From JBKBII01 sp046299415 (lineage in GTDB: Bacteria > Pseudomonadota > Gammaproteobacteria > Ectothiorhodospirales > Ectothiorhodospiraceae), in the NCBI GenBank assembly GCA_046299415.1, contig JBKBII010000001.1, positions 558,001 to 622,000 on the forward strand: 64,000 nucleotides of DNA, given 5' to 3'. Shown here one piece after another: positions 38,605 to 47,621 of the stretch. Every line of letters begins with the position of its first letter. Position 1 is the stretch's first letter. The translations under genes and the position numbers were made by a program. The notes below the pieces were generated by a model. It was not told the origin of the DNA. It worked only from the letters and a program-made list of their open reading frames with translations, and ran no database searches.

Positions 38605-40199
38605 GCGGCCACCGCACCGGCATGACGCAACCACTGCTCGAGCGCTGCCTGAACGTCGCACAAGAGCGCCTGATCACCGCGACTCTCCAGCGTCAGACGC
38701 ACCAGAGGCTCCGTTTGCGAACGACGCAGACGTAATCGCCAATCACCGAAATCAAGACCCAGACCTTCACCCGCCTCACGCTGGACAAGTCGCCACGGGC
38801 GTTCCCCGAGTGCTCCATCGCCTGAACACAAAGCCCGCTCGGCTTCCCCAATCAGGACGCTCGGCTCATCGTGAATAAAGTTGAGCTCCTCGCTCGCCGG
38901 AAAACGCCTCGCTGCCGACTCGAACAGGGTCATGAAGCTCACTGAATCTTGCGATTCTTCCAGATGTTCAAAACCGCCCGAATGGCCAGGGCCCGACGTC
39001 GATCCGAGCCTGATTTGGCTACGGCGCTGCCATTCCGTCAGCGCCAACAACCACGGCAACATCCCGGAATCGCAGCCACCGAACGCCGAAAAGTAGTGAT
39101 GCCCCGAGATCTCCCCGGCGTAGACGGCGCCACGAGCACGCATCGCCGCCTTCATATGGGTATGGCCGGTTCGTACACACGCGGCTCGCCCCCCGGCCCG
39201 AGTCACTTCCCACTGTGTGTTCCAGAATAGCCGCGGATCGTGCAACACGAGCGGCACACGCGCTGCGCTCGCCGAACTGTCATCCCGATCAGCGCGGCAG
39301 CGGTTCGCACCCAAGGTCGGGGCGCCGAGCCTCCCGACGATCTGGGAAGCCGCCAACACGCCGACGAGGTAGTACCCCTGAACGAAAGCACCGCCCTCAC
39401 CAAACAAAAAACAGCGATCAAAATCGCCATCGAATGCCGCCGCGACGTCCGCACCCGCATCGCGCTGCAAGGCCTGCGTCATCGCTCGCCGACGCGGATC
39501 GTGGGGATTGGGTACGCCGTCGGGAAACTCGCCATCGGGCTCGTCACGCGCAAGCGAAATCTCCAACGGCGCACCGGTGGCCCGTAAAGCCTCGCGCAAA
39601 CGTCGTAATAGCGGCCCCGCCGCGCCATGACCGGCGTCCAACAAAACATGCAACGGCGGCAAATCGCCCGGCGCGGCAATCTCCAACAACCGCTCAATGT
39701 AGGCATCCGTCACATCGCCCGCCACCACCGCCAGCCTCCCGCCCGCGCCCGGCGCGAGCGGGCGCGTCGAGCGCAGACCCGCAGTCACGGCCTGTGCCAA
39801 CGCCGCAAACTGGACGTCATCCAACGGCCGGCCACCAGCCAACACGATCTTGAATCCGTTGTACTCCGGCGGATTGTGGCTCGCAGTGACCTCGATACCG
39901 ACATCGAAGCCCTGCGCAAAGCACGCAAAATAGATTTGCTCGGTGCCCGTCAACCCAAAATCGACGACCGATGCTCCACCAGCGGCCAAACCGATCGCCA
40001 ACGCTGCTTTCAACTCCGGCGTCGACAAGCGCGCATCGCCGCCAAGCGCAACACGACGCGGCCCAAACAAGCTCGCCACGCAACGCCCGAGCGCGAAGGC
40101 AAACGCCTCGGTCACCTCCTGATCGACGCGTCCACGAATGTCGTAGCCCAAAAACGGCGGCGGCAACGCCCGCGCGCTCCGCACACGCGTTTCAGTCAC
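38601..40199 (-). CDS. Phosphomannomutase/phosphoglucomutase (AlgC/ManB-like)
   Basis: 532 aa from GTG 40199 (GGAG eight bases upstream), overlapping the end of the preceding gene. The four-domain alpha-D-phosphohexomutase pattern is complete: FLGYDIRGR, the phosphoserine loop TASHNPPEYNG, the metal loop DGDFDR, the sugar loop GEISGHHYF, and a C-terminal SQTEPLVRLTLES phosphate-binding region. It interconverts sugar-6- and sugar-1-phosphates for nucleotide-sugar supply. Two short Asp/Ser- and Gly/His-rich inserts (before and after the sugar loop) are lineage additions. It overlaps both neighbours, so its expression is tied to an ABC exporter and a small hypothetical gene. Confidence 0.92.
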   Translation of the reverse strand: MTETRVRSARALPPPFLGYDIRGRVDQEVTEAFAFALGRCVASLFGPRRVALGGDARLSTPELKAALAIGLAAGGASVVDFGLTGTEQIYFACFAQGFDVGIEVTASHNPPEYNGFKIVLAGGRPLDDVQFAALAQAVTAGLRSTRPLAPGAGGRLAVVAGDVTDAYIERLLEIAAPGDLPPLHVLLDAGHGAAGPLLRRLREALRATGAPLEISLARDEPDGEFPDGVPNPHDPRRRAMTQALQRDAGADVAAAFDGDFDRCFLFGEGGAFVQGYYLVGVLAASQIVGRLGAPTLGANRCRADRDDSSASAARVPLVLHDPRLFWNTQWEVTRAGGRAACVRTGHTHMKAAMRARGAVYAGEISGHHYFSAFGGCDSGMLPWLLALTEWQRRSQIRLGSTSGPGHSGGFEHLEESQDSVSFMTLFESAARRFPASEELNFIHDEPSVLIGEAERALCSGDGALGERPWRLVQREAGEGLGLDFGDWRLRLRRSQTEPLVRLTLESRGDQALLCDVQAALEQWLRHAGAVAA

Positions 40200-40602
40200 C
40201 TTTGCGCTCCGTCTGTGCCGGAGCATCAAGTGTTCGCACGGGCCGACACCGTTTTAAAAGCGAACTGGGGCGCAGGGTGGCGACACCGCCCAGCCGTGAC
40301 AGCCGGTCGATGAGCGCAACAAAGCGCGCCTCTGGCTCCAGTGCATCATCGGCCAACACGATCACACCACCAGAATCAAGCTCGACCCGCACCCCATCGA
40401 GCAACGTGTTGTCCGATTCGGCGTCGACAAAGTACAGCGGGCACTCCTCAAACCGACGGATGGCCGAAATCGCCAACACGTACTCCGCCTGTCCCGGCCC
40501 GACTCGAGTCAAGTCGGCGCGAGCCGGCTCGCCAAAGCCAAAACGTTCGCGATCGACATCAAACACCAGAGTCAACGGAAAAACCCGCAAAAACCCATTC
40601 AT
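40192..40602 (-). CDS. Hypothetical protein, 136 aa
   Basis: Read from ATG 40602; upstream starts to 40758 would add a region that looks non-coding. The sequence (VFPLTLVFDVDRERFGFGEPARAD, RRFEECPLYFVDAESDNTLLDG, VRVELDSGGVIVLADDALEPEARFVALIDRLSRLGG) is compact and acidic with alternating hydrophobics, like a small alpha/beta protein. I do not recognise a family. Its 3' end overlaps the phosphohexomutase start by eight bases (GTGACTGA), so it is the leading gene of a coupled trio. The ribosome binding site is weak. Confidence 0.6.
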   Translation of the reverse strand: MNGFLRVFPLTLVFDVDRERFGFGEPARADLTRVGPGQAEYVLAISAIRRFEECPLYFVDAESDNTLLDGVRVELDSGGVIVLADDALEPEARFVALIDRLSRLGGVATLRPSSLLKRCRPVRTLDAPAQTERKGD

Positions 40603-40786
40603 CGACAAACCTGCATGCCAAGCTCCCGCGCCAAACGCGTCTCTGCATCGTCGAAAAGCAACGTCGCCAAACCGCGAGCCACCCGCGAATTCCCAAAACG
40701 ACGCGATGTGCAATCGCGATGAATCGCGAGACGCCGAGTCAAAAGTTCGGCTGAACACTCGCGCCTCAACGAGCCGGCGTTCAGAC

Positions 40787-41245
40787 TCAATAGAACCCCC
40801 AAGTCGTCGGACGCGGAACGGCCTGGTCTCGCATCAAATCTCGTATCCCCAATCCACAACGCACCCCGACCCAGACAGCGAGCAGCACAAACAGCGGCGC
40901 GAGCAAACCAAAACTCACCAGACTGAGCAACGACGCAATCACGATGTAGACCAGCCCCTTCCAAAAGGTATGCACCTGAAATCGATAGTGAGACGCCAAG
41001 GCAGGGTTTCGCACCCCGCCCCCAAACAAATGCGCCAGGACGACACCGACGATCGCCGCGAGGCCTGCTGTGAAAATACTGATCAAATACAGAATGTAGA
41101 TCGCGAGCGCCATGCCCTCGCCCTCACGACCGTGACCACCGGGCTTGCGCGCCTGCCGCGTCTCATCAGACGACGATTGTCCGCCCTCTGCTGCGTTATC
41201 ACGCACCTCTTGCGCCTCGCCTTCAATCGTCCGTCCTGTCGCCAT
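40787..41245 (-). CDS. DUF4870-like small membrane protein
   Basis: 152 aa from ATG 41245 (GGGGG upstream). The first 50 residues are a charged tail; the rest has the DUF4870 pattern: three hydrophobic segments with SHYRFQVHTFWKGLVYIVI between the first and second. These proteins have no established function. It is followed by the hypothetical/phosphohexomutase/exporter group on the same strand after about 180 bases. Confidence 0.8.
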   Translation of the reverse strand: MATGRTIEGEAQEVRDNAAEGGQSSSDETRQARKPGGHGREGEGMALAIYILYLISIFTAGLAAIVGVVLAHLFGGGVRNPALASHYRFQVHTFWKGLVYIVIASLLSLVSFGLLAPLFVLLAVWVGVRCGLGIRDLMRDQAVPRPTTWGFY

Positions 41246-42649
41246 ATCGCCCCCGACCACCCGCCGATCGCCCAAAAATCACCCCGGAGAACCCTCAAAA
41301 CAGCCGCAAAACGGTCTCGCGCGAAGTCATCGACATCCGATGGCCGAAACCAGATTTGCGCATCTCCGCAACCAGAGATACGAACACGTCCAATCAGAAC
41401 TCTTCAAATCCAGGCGATCGAAAAATCTGCGATTCGATTGGCGACGTGATCCAAAAGTTGAAGCGCCGCGGACCCTTGCGAGCCGTGCCCACACAGCGTC
41501 GGCTCCCAACACATTCAGGGTTTTTCAGCTTCAACGTTTGAGGAATCCGCTCATTCAGAATGCGACAGAGACGCCAGTCCCACCACCGATGTTCGTCTGC
41601 ACTCGCCTAACCATTTAAGTTCGGCCTAGTCACCCACCACTTCGCGCGTAGGTCGCCACCGCCCCATCGTACCCGCGGACTGTTTCGATGGGTCTGCAGT
41701 GACCCCGGTGTGAGCCGATCCTTTCGCGCGGCGACTCAAGACTCGTACCAACACGTTCAAAAAAGACCAACGTGCAGTCGTTCTCGGTTTCTCTCACATA
41801 TCGCGAACCTGGCGCCAATCGACGTCACAGCCAGCCTCAGACATGGCCAACGGAGCGCGCGTCACCGACACCGCAAACAACCCCCTCGGACCCCGACCAC
41901 AAGAACATGACTGAGCATGATCAAACATCGCTGAATGCGCAGCACGGTCAATGACGACCCCACCGGCATCGTTCACGCATTCCGGGTCGCCCCACCTCAC
42001 CTTGAAGAGCACGAACCAAGAAACAACAGGCAGCGTCAGGCCCGACCTCGCCGAGGATCGCAACATTCGGCCAAGGTTGAGCGAGCGCAGATGCGGCTGT
42101 AGATCATCGCGGACGCGAACACGACAGAGTCGATCGGGCAGGGTGCCCGTGAGCCCCACTCGACCGTTGACCACGTGGCCCCGCAACCCGGCCATCAAGA
42201 GAAGACGCTTCCGCGTCGATGCAAAGGCGATCCGAGCGGGCTGTGAGAGGTTGTCCGCGAGCCCAGAGCCGAGCGCTCCCCGCTCGCCTACTGCTTGGCC
42301 ATCGCCGTTCCCACCAACCAACGCGACAAGCTGGCGGACGATGTGAGCAGACCGACGATCGGGTCACACCGGAACGATTAGCTACGACAATGGGCAGCGA
42401 CCGCGGGCGCCGACAAAGCCTAATGGGCCGCTCGGTACAGAATCATCGTGGTGGTCGATCGAAGGGCAGCCCCGCGACTGACCACGGCCGAAGCCGGCTG
42501 AACGAGGCACCCGCCGCCGACTCCGATCATCTCGAACCATCGAACACTCGTTCTGCCAAGTGTTTCATAGCGTCTTGGGTGTTTTTTCTTTAGCCGTTGA
42601 CGGCCCCGACAGTAATACCCACCGAACAGATGGATTCCGCAGTAATGTG
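41246..42649. other. 1.4-kb stretch without a recognisable gene
   Basis: Open frames on both strands (for example 41794-42321 minus and 41951-42346 plus) lack ribosome binding sites and family resemblance, and overlap each other. No transposase remnants or RNA genes are recognised. A short plus-strand frame near 42253-42345 looks protein-like in composition but is closed by a stop just upstream and could be a gene fossil. Confidence 0.45.
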
Positions 42650-42737
42650 TGGCGGAAGGGGTGGGATTCGAACCCACGGATGGTCGCCCATCGCCGGTTT
42701 TCAAGACCGGTGCATTCAACCGCTCTGCCACCCTTCC
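42650..42737 (-). tRNA. tRNA-Ser(TGA)
   Basis: 88 bases including an encoded CCA (42650-42652). On the minus strand GGAAGGG at the 5' end pairs with CCCTTCC before GCCA. The anticodon loop CTTGAAA in the stem CGGT...ACCGG gives anticodon TGA, the long variable arm expected of serine tRNA is present, and the T arm holds GGTTCGAATCC. Confidence 0.97.
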
Positions 42738-43427
42738 GAGGGGCGCGATTGTCCCGTTGATGCGCGACATGCGCAAGTGCTCACTCCTCTAAAAACGGGT
42801 TCAGGCTCATGACGACGCCCCTGTTCCACGGCCTTCAATCCGCGCTCAAAAGGCGCAAGACGCGCGAAAACCTTGCCGCACACTCCGTCTCGCCCAAAAA
42901 CTTGAGCGCGAAACCCCGCCGAGAAGTCATCGCGTGCTTGCGCCTCCGTCCACCCTCTCCAGTGAAGCATGCCTTGAATCGAAGCCGATTCACTTGAAAA
43001 TCCCGGTTATTCAAAGATCTCGTCACTTTCAGACCCAGTCACTCGCAGGCCTCGAAGGCGACGCAACACAACGCGCGAGTCGAACGCAACCCAAAGCGCC
43101 CAGCGCGTGGGCTGCATGGCATGACCAGCCGCCAGACCCGGGATCAAGAACTGCGCACCGCGCGCGAGTCGCCTGTACACCCATGCGCCCCGCGTTTTCC
43201 GAAAACCGCTCACCCCAATCAGGCTGATGGATACAGCAACCCGAAACGCGTTAGGCTTCTTGGGAACAACAATCGTTTTCAATGATCTACGAAGCAACTG
43301 TCGGCATCGCAACGCAGGCATGGCGCATCACGCAAATCGCCATTTCATTTACACTCGCGGCCGATATTTCGCCAACCATAGCGATCAATCTCGACCACCA
43401 CCCCTCAAATCCAGACTGGAGACGACC
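42738..43427. other. Intergenic region, tRNA-Ser / BAX-inhibitor gene
   Basis: 690 bases without a convincing gene. It should hold the tRNA-Ser promoter (minus strand, left part) and the promoter for the plus-strand membrane protein gene. No clear elements or repeats stand out. Confidence 0.4.
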
Positions 43428-44117
43428 ATGGCAGAACCTCGCCCGATCCCAGCTTCTCAGCCGACGTCCCGTAGCGGTTCGATTACCGATACCGTCAGGC
43501 AAAACAAAGTCATCCGCAGCACCTACCTGCTGCTCGCCATGACTCTGGCCTTCTCGGCCGTCACCGCCTTTTACGCCATGGCCAGCGGCGCGCAGCCGGT
43601 TCATTGGCTCATTATGCTTGGCGTATTGATCGGCGGCCCGATCGCGATCCATTTTGCGCGCAACTCAGCGCTCGGACTGGTGCTCACGTTCGCGTTCACC
43701 GGCCTGCTGGGCTACTTCATTGGCCCGATTCTGACGTTTTATCTCGGCCTGCCTAACGGTCCTCAGATCGTCGGTAACGCTTTCGCAACGACTGCGGTCG
43801 CGTTCGTCGGACTGTCGGCCTACGCACTTGCCACTCGCAAGGACTTCAGCTTTCTCGGCGGATTCATCTTCGTCGGTCTGCTCGTCGCGCTCGCGGGCAT
43901 CGTGGCTAATATTTTTCTTGCCATCCCGGCACTGTCGCTCGCCATCTCCGCGGGCGTCGTCCTTCTGCTCTCGGCGGCGATCCTGTTCGACACCAGTCGA
44001 ATGATTCACGATCCGGACGCCAACTACATCACGATGACCGTGTCGCTCTACGCCAACCTCTACGTGATGTTCCTGCATCTCCTCAATCTCTATAACGCCT
44101 TCATGGGTAACGACTAA
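43428..44117 (+). CDS. BAX inhibitor-1 (UPF0005/YccA-like) membrane protein
   Basis: 229 aa from ATG 43428 (GGAGA ten bases upstream). After a short polar N-terminus come seven hydrophobic segments with family stretches VIRSTYLLLAMTLAFSA, GLLGYFIGPILTFYL, FVGLSAYALATRKDFSFLGGF and AAILFDTSRMIHDPDANYI. The C-terminal end has SLYANLYVMFLHLLNL. YccA-type members interact with the FtsH protease, and other members form pH-sensitive calcium leak channels. A strong terminator follows. Confidence 0.93.
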   Translation: MAEPRPIPASQPTSRSGSITDTVRQNKVIRSTYLLLAMTLAFSAVTAFYAMASGAQPVHWLIMLGVLIGGPIAIHFARNSALGLVLTFAFTGLLGYFIGPILTFYLGLPNGPQIVGNAFATTAVAFVGLSAYALATRKDFSFLGGFIFVGLLVALAGIVANIFLAIPALSLAISAGVVLLLSAAILFDTSRMIHDPDANYITMTVSLYANLYVMFLHLLNLYNAFMGND

Positions 44118-44220
44118 CGCACAGCCCCGACGCGAGAGGCCGCCAAGCGGCTTCTCATCGAGCGATCTCGGGTTACACAGGGCTTTCGGGATCTGCGCAC
44201 CACGCGAAAGCCACTCAACA

Positions 44221-44254
44221 ACCACCCCAAGCGACCGCTTTGGGTGGTTTTTTT
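44221..44254 (+). terminator. Intrinsic terminator after the BAX-inhibitor gene
   Basis: ACCACCCCAAGCG (44221-44233) pairs with CGCTTTGGGTGGT (44236-44248), one mismatch, and is followed by a T7 run. A second hairpin without a T-tract (about 44132-44154) lies just upstream. Confidence 0.88.
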
Positions 44255-44931
44255 CGTGAATTGAGAATCTAGGAAACATCGCTCGACGGAACACGACTCG
44301 ACGACACGATAGCGGTACACACGACATCGCAGCGTGACGTTTGATGTTGCGGTCCAAAGCCTGAGTCCACAGTCCGAACATCGCCGCTGTGTATCGCTCC
44401 GTCACGGACCATCAACGGCAAGAGATAAGCCCTCCGGTCATGAGCTTCGATCGACTCGCCCGCTTCCTCTCGGACCCTCACGCGCAGAACCACAACGTCC
44501 GGGGTTTCAAGAAAAACTCTCGAGGTCTCGAGCCCAGCACAGCCGTCACAACCCACTCCGGCATGCGATCATGTCGCGCACCCGCAGCACTGCGCTCAAC
44601 CAGACCGCGTCGAAGCACAGCTCACAGTTGCCTCGACACATCATCTCGAGCGAACGAAGCAATCACCCGCTCCGGATTTTGGTCACGGTCCTGCGGCGCC
44701 GATTCGGGGCACGCCCCAGCATTCGGACACGTTGTTGGCTGCTCTGCCTGATAATCCGCAAACACAGCCGTGAGCAAGGTAAAGCGCTTAGAGTGCGAGA
44801 CAAGCAATCTCACTCGCAATGCAGTGGCGAAGCCGATACTTGGCGAGCTCACACGGGCCCGTCAGGCTTCTATTGAACGTTTTGTAAAAACTCGCCAGCG
44901 TTTTTTCCTACGCACAGGGAGACCCGTCCGC
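44255..44931. other. Intergenic region before the 2-hydroxyacid dehydrogenase gene
   Basis: About 680 bases. Frames on both strands are basic, serine-rich and without ribosome binding sites; I regard them as non-coding. The right end must contain the promoter of the dehydrogenase gene. Confidence 0.4.
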
Positions 44932-45990
44932 ATGACCTCGTTGCAGCATGGCGTGATTCTCGACGCCGCCAGCCTTGGATCCGATGTCAACCTCGATCCC
45001 CTGCTGGCTCGATTGCCGCATTGGGAGGTCTTCGACGAGACAGACGGACCGCACATCGTCGCTCGCGCCGCCGCAGCCGACGTGCTGGTTCTAAACAAAG
45101 TCACGTTGAGTGAAGCAACACTCGCTGCGCTGCCGCGCCTAAAGCTCATCGCGACACTCGCGACCGGCGTTAACCAGATCGACTTGAAAGCAGCCGCAAC
45201 AAACGGCATCGCGGTAGCCAACGCCCGCAACTACGCCACGGAATCGGTCGCTCAGCACGTCTTTGCCATGTTACTCAGCCAACTATGCCGCCTTGATGCC
45301 TACGAGCGTGACGTTCGATCAGGCCGCTGGAGCGCCCATAAGCAGTTTTGTCTCCTCGACCATCCGATCAGCGAACTCGCCGGAAAAATATTCGGAATCA
45401 TCGGCTTCGGCGCACTGGGTCAGCGCGTCGCCCAACTGGCACAAAACTTTGGTGCTCGGGTGATCGTTGCCGAATCCCTCCACCCATCCGCATCGGGACA
45501 CGCACCATCGACGCCAACTCCACCAGCGGATCCATTCCAGACGGACCGCGCATCGATTCGTCACGGATCACCCAGCGCCACCGTTGCACCCTCGCGTGTC
45601 CCGCTCGATGAGGTGCTCGCCAGAGCTGACATCGTCTCGCTGCACCTGCCCCTGACTGACGCCACCCACCAGCTTATAAACACCGAACGTCTCGCATTGA
45701 TGAAGCCCGGCGCAATTCTCATCAACACGGCCCGTGGCGGCTTGATCGACTCACAGGCCCTCGCCGCTGCGCTTCGCGCCGGTCGGCCAGGCTTCGCCTT
45801 GCTGGACGTGCTCGACCTCGAGCCGCCTCCGCCCGATCACCCATTGCTGGACGCGGCGCTCCACGGGCGCCTGCGCATTACGCCCCACACCGCCTGGGCC
45901 TCGCGAACCGCACGGCAAAACGTCATCGAAGAGGTCATTCAAAATATTGCTGCGTTTCAACGCGGCGACCCGCGAAATCGCATCGTCTGA
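44932..45990 (+). CDS. D-2-hydroxyacid dehydrogenase (glycerate/hydroxypyruvate reductase-like)
   Basis: 352 aa from ATG 44932 (GGGAGA upstream). An NAD(P)-dependent oxidoreductase: catalytic-domain start with LKLIATLATGVNQIDL, Rossmann loop GIIGFGALGQRVA, catalytic Arg in INTARGG, Glu region LDVLDLEPP, and catalytic His in TPHTAWAS. ARNYATESVAQHVFA is the typical hinge. A roughly 40-residue Ser/Pro/Thr-rich insert (45475-45600) sits inside the nucleotide-binding domain after beta-strand 2, where the family has none; the acidic residue that selects NAD should lie close by. It is followed closely by slyX and rsmJ. Confidence 0.9.
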   Translation: MTSLQHGVILDAASLGSDVNLDPLLARLPHWEVFDETDGPHIVARAAAADVLVLNKVTLSEATLAALPRLKLIATLATGVNQIDLKAAATNGIAVANARNYATESVAQHVFAMLLSQLCRLDAYERDVRSGRWSAHKQFCLLDHPISELAGKIFGIIGFGALGQRVAQLAQNFGARVIVAESLHPSASGHAPSTPTPPADPFQTDRASIRHGSPSATVAPSRVPLDEVLARADIVSLHLPLTDATHQLINTERLALMKPGAILINTARGGLIDSQALAAALRAGRPGFALLDVLDLEPPPPDHPLLDAALHGRLRITPHTAWASRTARQNVIEEVIQNIAAFQRGDPRNRIV

Positions 45991-46055
45991 TTTCCTCTCG
46001 GCCCGTCCCCGCATCACCGCGACACGACAGCACCCACCAAGATCGGAATCCGCCC

Positions 46056-46328
46056 ATGGCAGAGCCCACCTCAACGCACAGCGACACCCCACACGCCAAA
46101 GATCATTCGACCACGCAGACCGAAAACCAGGCCGTGATCGAGGAACGTCTCGCGTTTCTCGAGCGGCATATCGAGACACTCGATCGCGCGGTAGCCGATC
46201 AGACGAGGACAATCATCGCCATGCGCGAGCGCGAAAACATCCTGATCGAACGACTGCGAGCTCTACAAGGCCGTATCGACGACATCGCGGCCAGTGACTC
46301 CCTGCACGAACGTCCACCTCACTACTGA
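46056..46328 (+). CDS. slyX: SlyX family protein
   Basis: 90 aa. The core ERLAFLERHIETLDRAVADQT, then LRALQGRIDDIAAS, and the terminal PPHY are typical of SlyX, a short coiled-coil protein of unknown function. The first 25 residues are a Ser/Thr/His-rich tail not usual in the family. It precedes rsmJ by 26 bases. Confidence 0.92.
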   Translation: MAEPTSTHSDTPHAKDHSTTQTENQAVIEERLAFLERHIETLDRAVADQTRTIIAMRERENILIERLRALQGRIDDIAASDSLHERPPHY

Positions 46329-46354
46329 GAACACGCCCCGCGCACCGCCACCGT

Positions 46355-47329
46355 ATGAACCCGCCACCGAACGTTGACGGCAGTCCAATCGCGAGCGCTA
46401 ACCAACGCGCAGTCGACGTTGTGATCGACCTGCCCGCGCCATTTTCCGCACAATCAAACGAATCGCACTTATTGCGCGCCCTGCACGCAGACATCGAGCG
46501 CCTTGGTCTCGATAGCCGCTCCACGCCCGACGCGCAAGCGTCAGTCACCCGCGCACGCCAAAACGCCGACGCAATCCGACTGATCTGGGCCTGCGAATGT
46601 CGACGCCGTTTCCATGCACGCCCATTCATCGTCTGCGGAAACGATCGCCTCAGCATCGACTTCATCGGCGGCGCGCTCGGGTGGCGCCGCGCGCACGGCG
46701 GCAACGAGGCTCTGATTGCTCGACTGCGTGGCCTACCCGCCGGCGCGTCGATCATCGACGCCTCTGCCGGCCTTGGGCGCGACGCAGCCCTCCTCATCCA
46801 GCACGGCTACCGGGTCACCGCCTGCGAACGCAACCCCTGGGTTTATCTCCTACTCCGCCATGCTCATCGTCAATGGCTCGAGACCGAACCCGAGATTGCT
46901 TCGCGCCTCATCCTGCACTTCGGCGACGTCCGCGCAACTCTGAAAAACACTGAAAACCTCGCTAGCACGGCAGCCATTTTCGACCCAATGTTTCCACCGG
47001 GCCGCTCGAAAGCGGCCGTGCGAGGTGGTTTGAGAGTCCTGCAGCGACTCACCCACGTTCCTGCCAGCGACGCGACGCCGATGGCATCGATCGAGCGCAA
47101 CCGGTTCCCCAAACCCGACTCTCCAGCGAGTTTGACCAGGGAACGGGATGCCGCCGAAACACTCGCCGCGCTGCTGACACACTGTGCAAAAGTGGTCGTC
47201 AAACGGCCTCCACAAGCGCCACCGCTGGATCCCGTCGTGGTCGGCTCACCGCCTCATCATCAGGTTCCAGGCAGGACGGTCCGCTTTGACGTCTACCGCG
47301 GCGTCGCTCAGCTCGACAGAAACATCTAA
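46355..47329 (+). CDS. rsmJ: 16S rRNA (guanine1516-N2)-methyltransferase RsmJ
   Basis: 324 aa. Family segments: LSIDFIGGALGWRRAHGGN, the SAM loop IIDASAGLGRDAALLIQHGY, ACERNPWVYLLLRHA, and the catalytic-region motif IFDPMFPPGRSKAAV. RsmJ methylates G1516 in the 3' minor domain of 16S rRNA in the small subunit. It is longer than E. coli RsmJ (250 aa) because of an N-terminal extension of about 55 residues and an insert near residue 245. Confidence 0.93.
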   Translation: MNPPPNVDGSPIASANQRAVDVVIDLPAPFSAQSNESHLLRALHADIERLGLDSRSTPDAQASVTRARQNADAIRLIWACECRRRFHARPFIVCGNDRLSIDFIGGALGWRRAHGGNEALIARLRGLPAGASIIDASAGLGRDAALLIQHGYRVTACERNPWVYLLLRHAHRQWLETEPEIASRLILHFGDVRATLKNTENLASTAAIFDPMFPPGRSKAAVRGGLRVLQRLTHVPASDATPMASIERNRFPKPDSPASLTRERDAAETLAALLTHCAKVVVKRPPQAPPLDPVVVGSPPHHQVPGRTVRFDVYRGVAQLDRNI

Positions 47330-47621
47330 AGGGTCACTGAACGCTGCCCGACCGCTGCGATCTGCAAGACTTGGGCAGCCTCCCATGGCAACTTGGCTCT
47401 GTGTGCTTCGGTATCAGGGCACACCGCATCACTCCGTGAAAAGCCCACCATCATGCTCGCGACACCGAAACCGCCGTCGCGATCGTGCACCAGCGAAACC
47501 CGCCAAAGCGGTCGCAGCTCAAGGGCGTGAATAGTGACTCAGAGCGCTTGACCCGGTGTGGATCGTCGATCGCACCAGCCCCACGGCATCAATGTTGAAC
47601 ACGCGCGGTAAAACCGCATCG

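Noticed and set aside
42650..42737. Integrated element at tRNA-Ser
   Set aside because: No integrase gene and no direct repeat of the tRNA 3' end was found in the flanking sequence.
44334..44876. 180-codon plus-strand frame before the hydroxyacid dehydrogenase gene
   Set aside because: Basic, serine-rich and low-complexity without a start signal; typical of non-coding GC-rich sequence.
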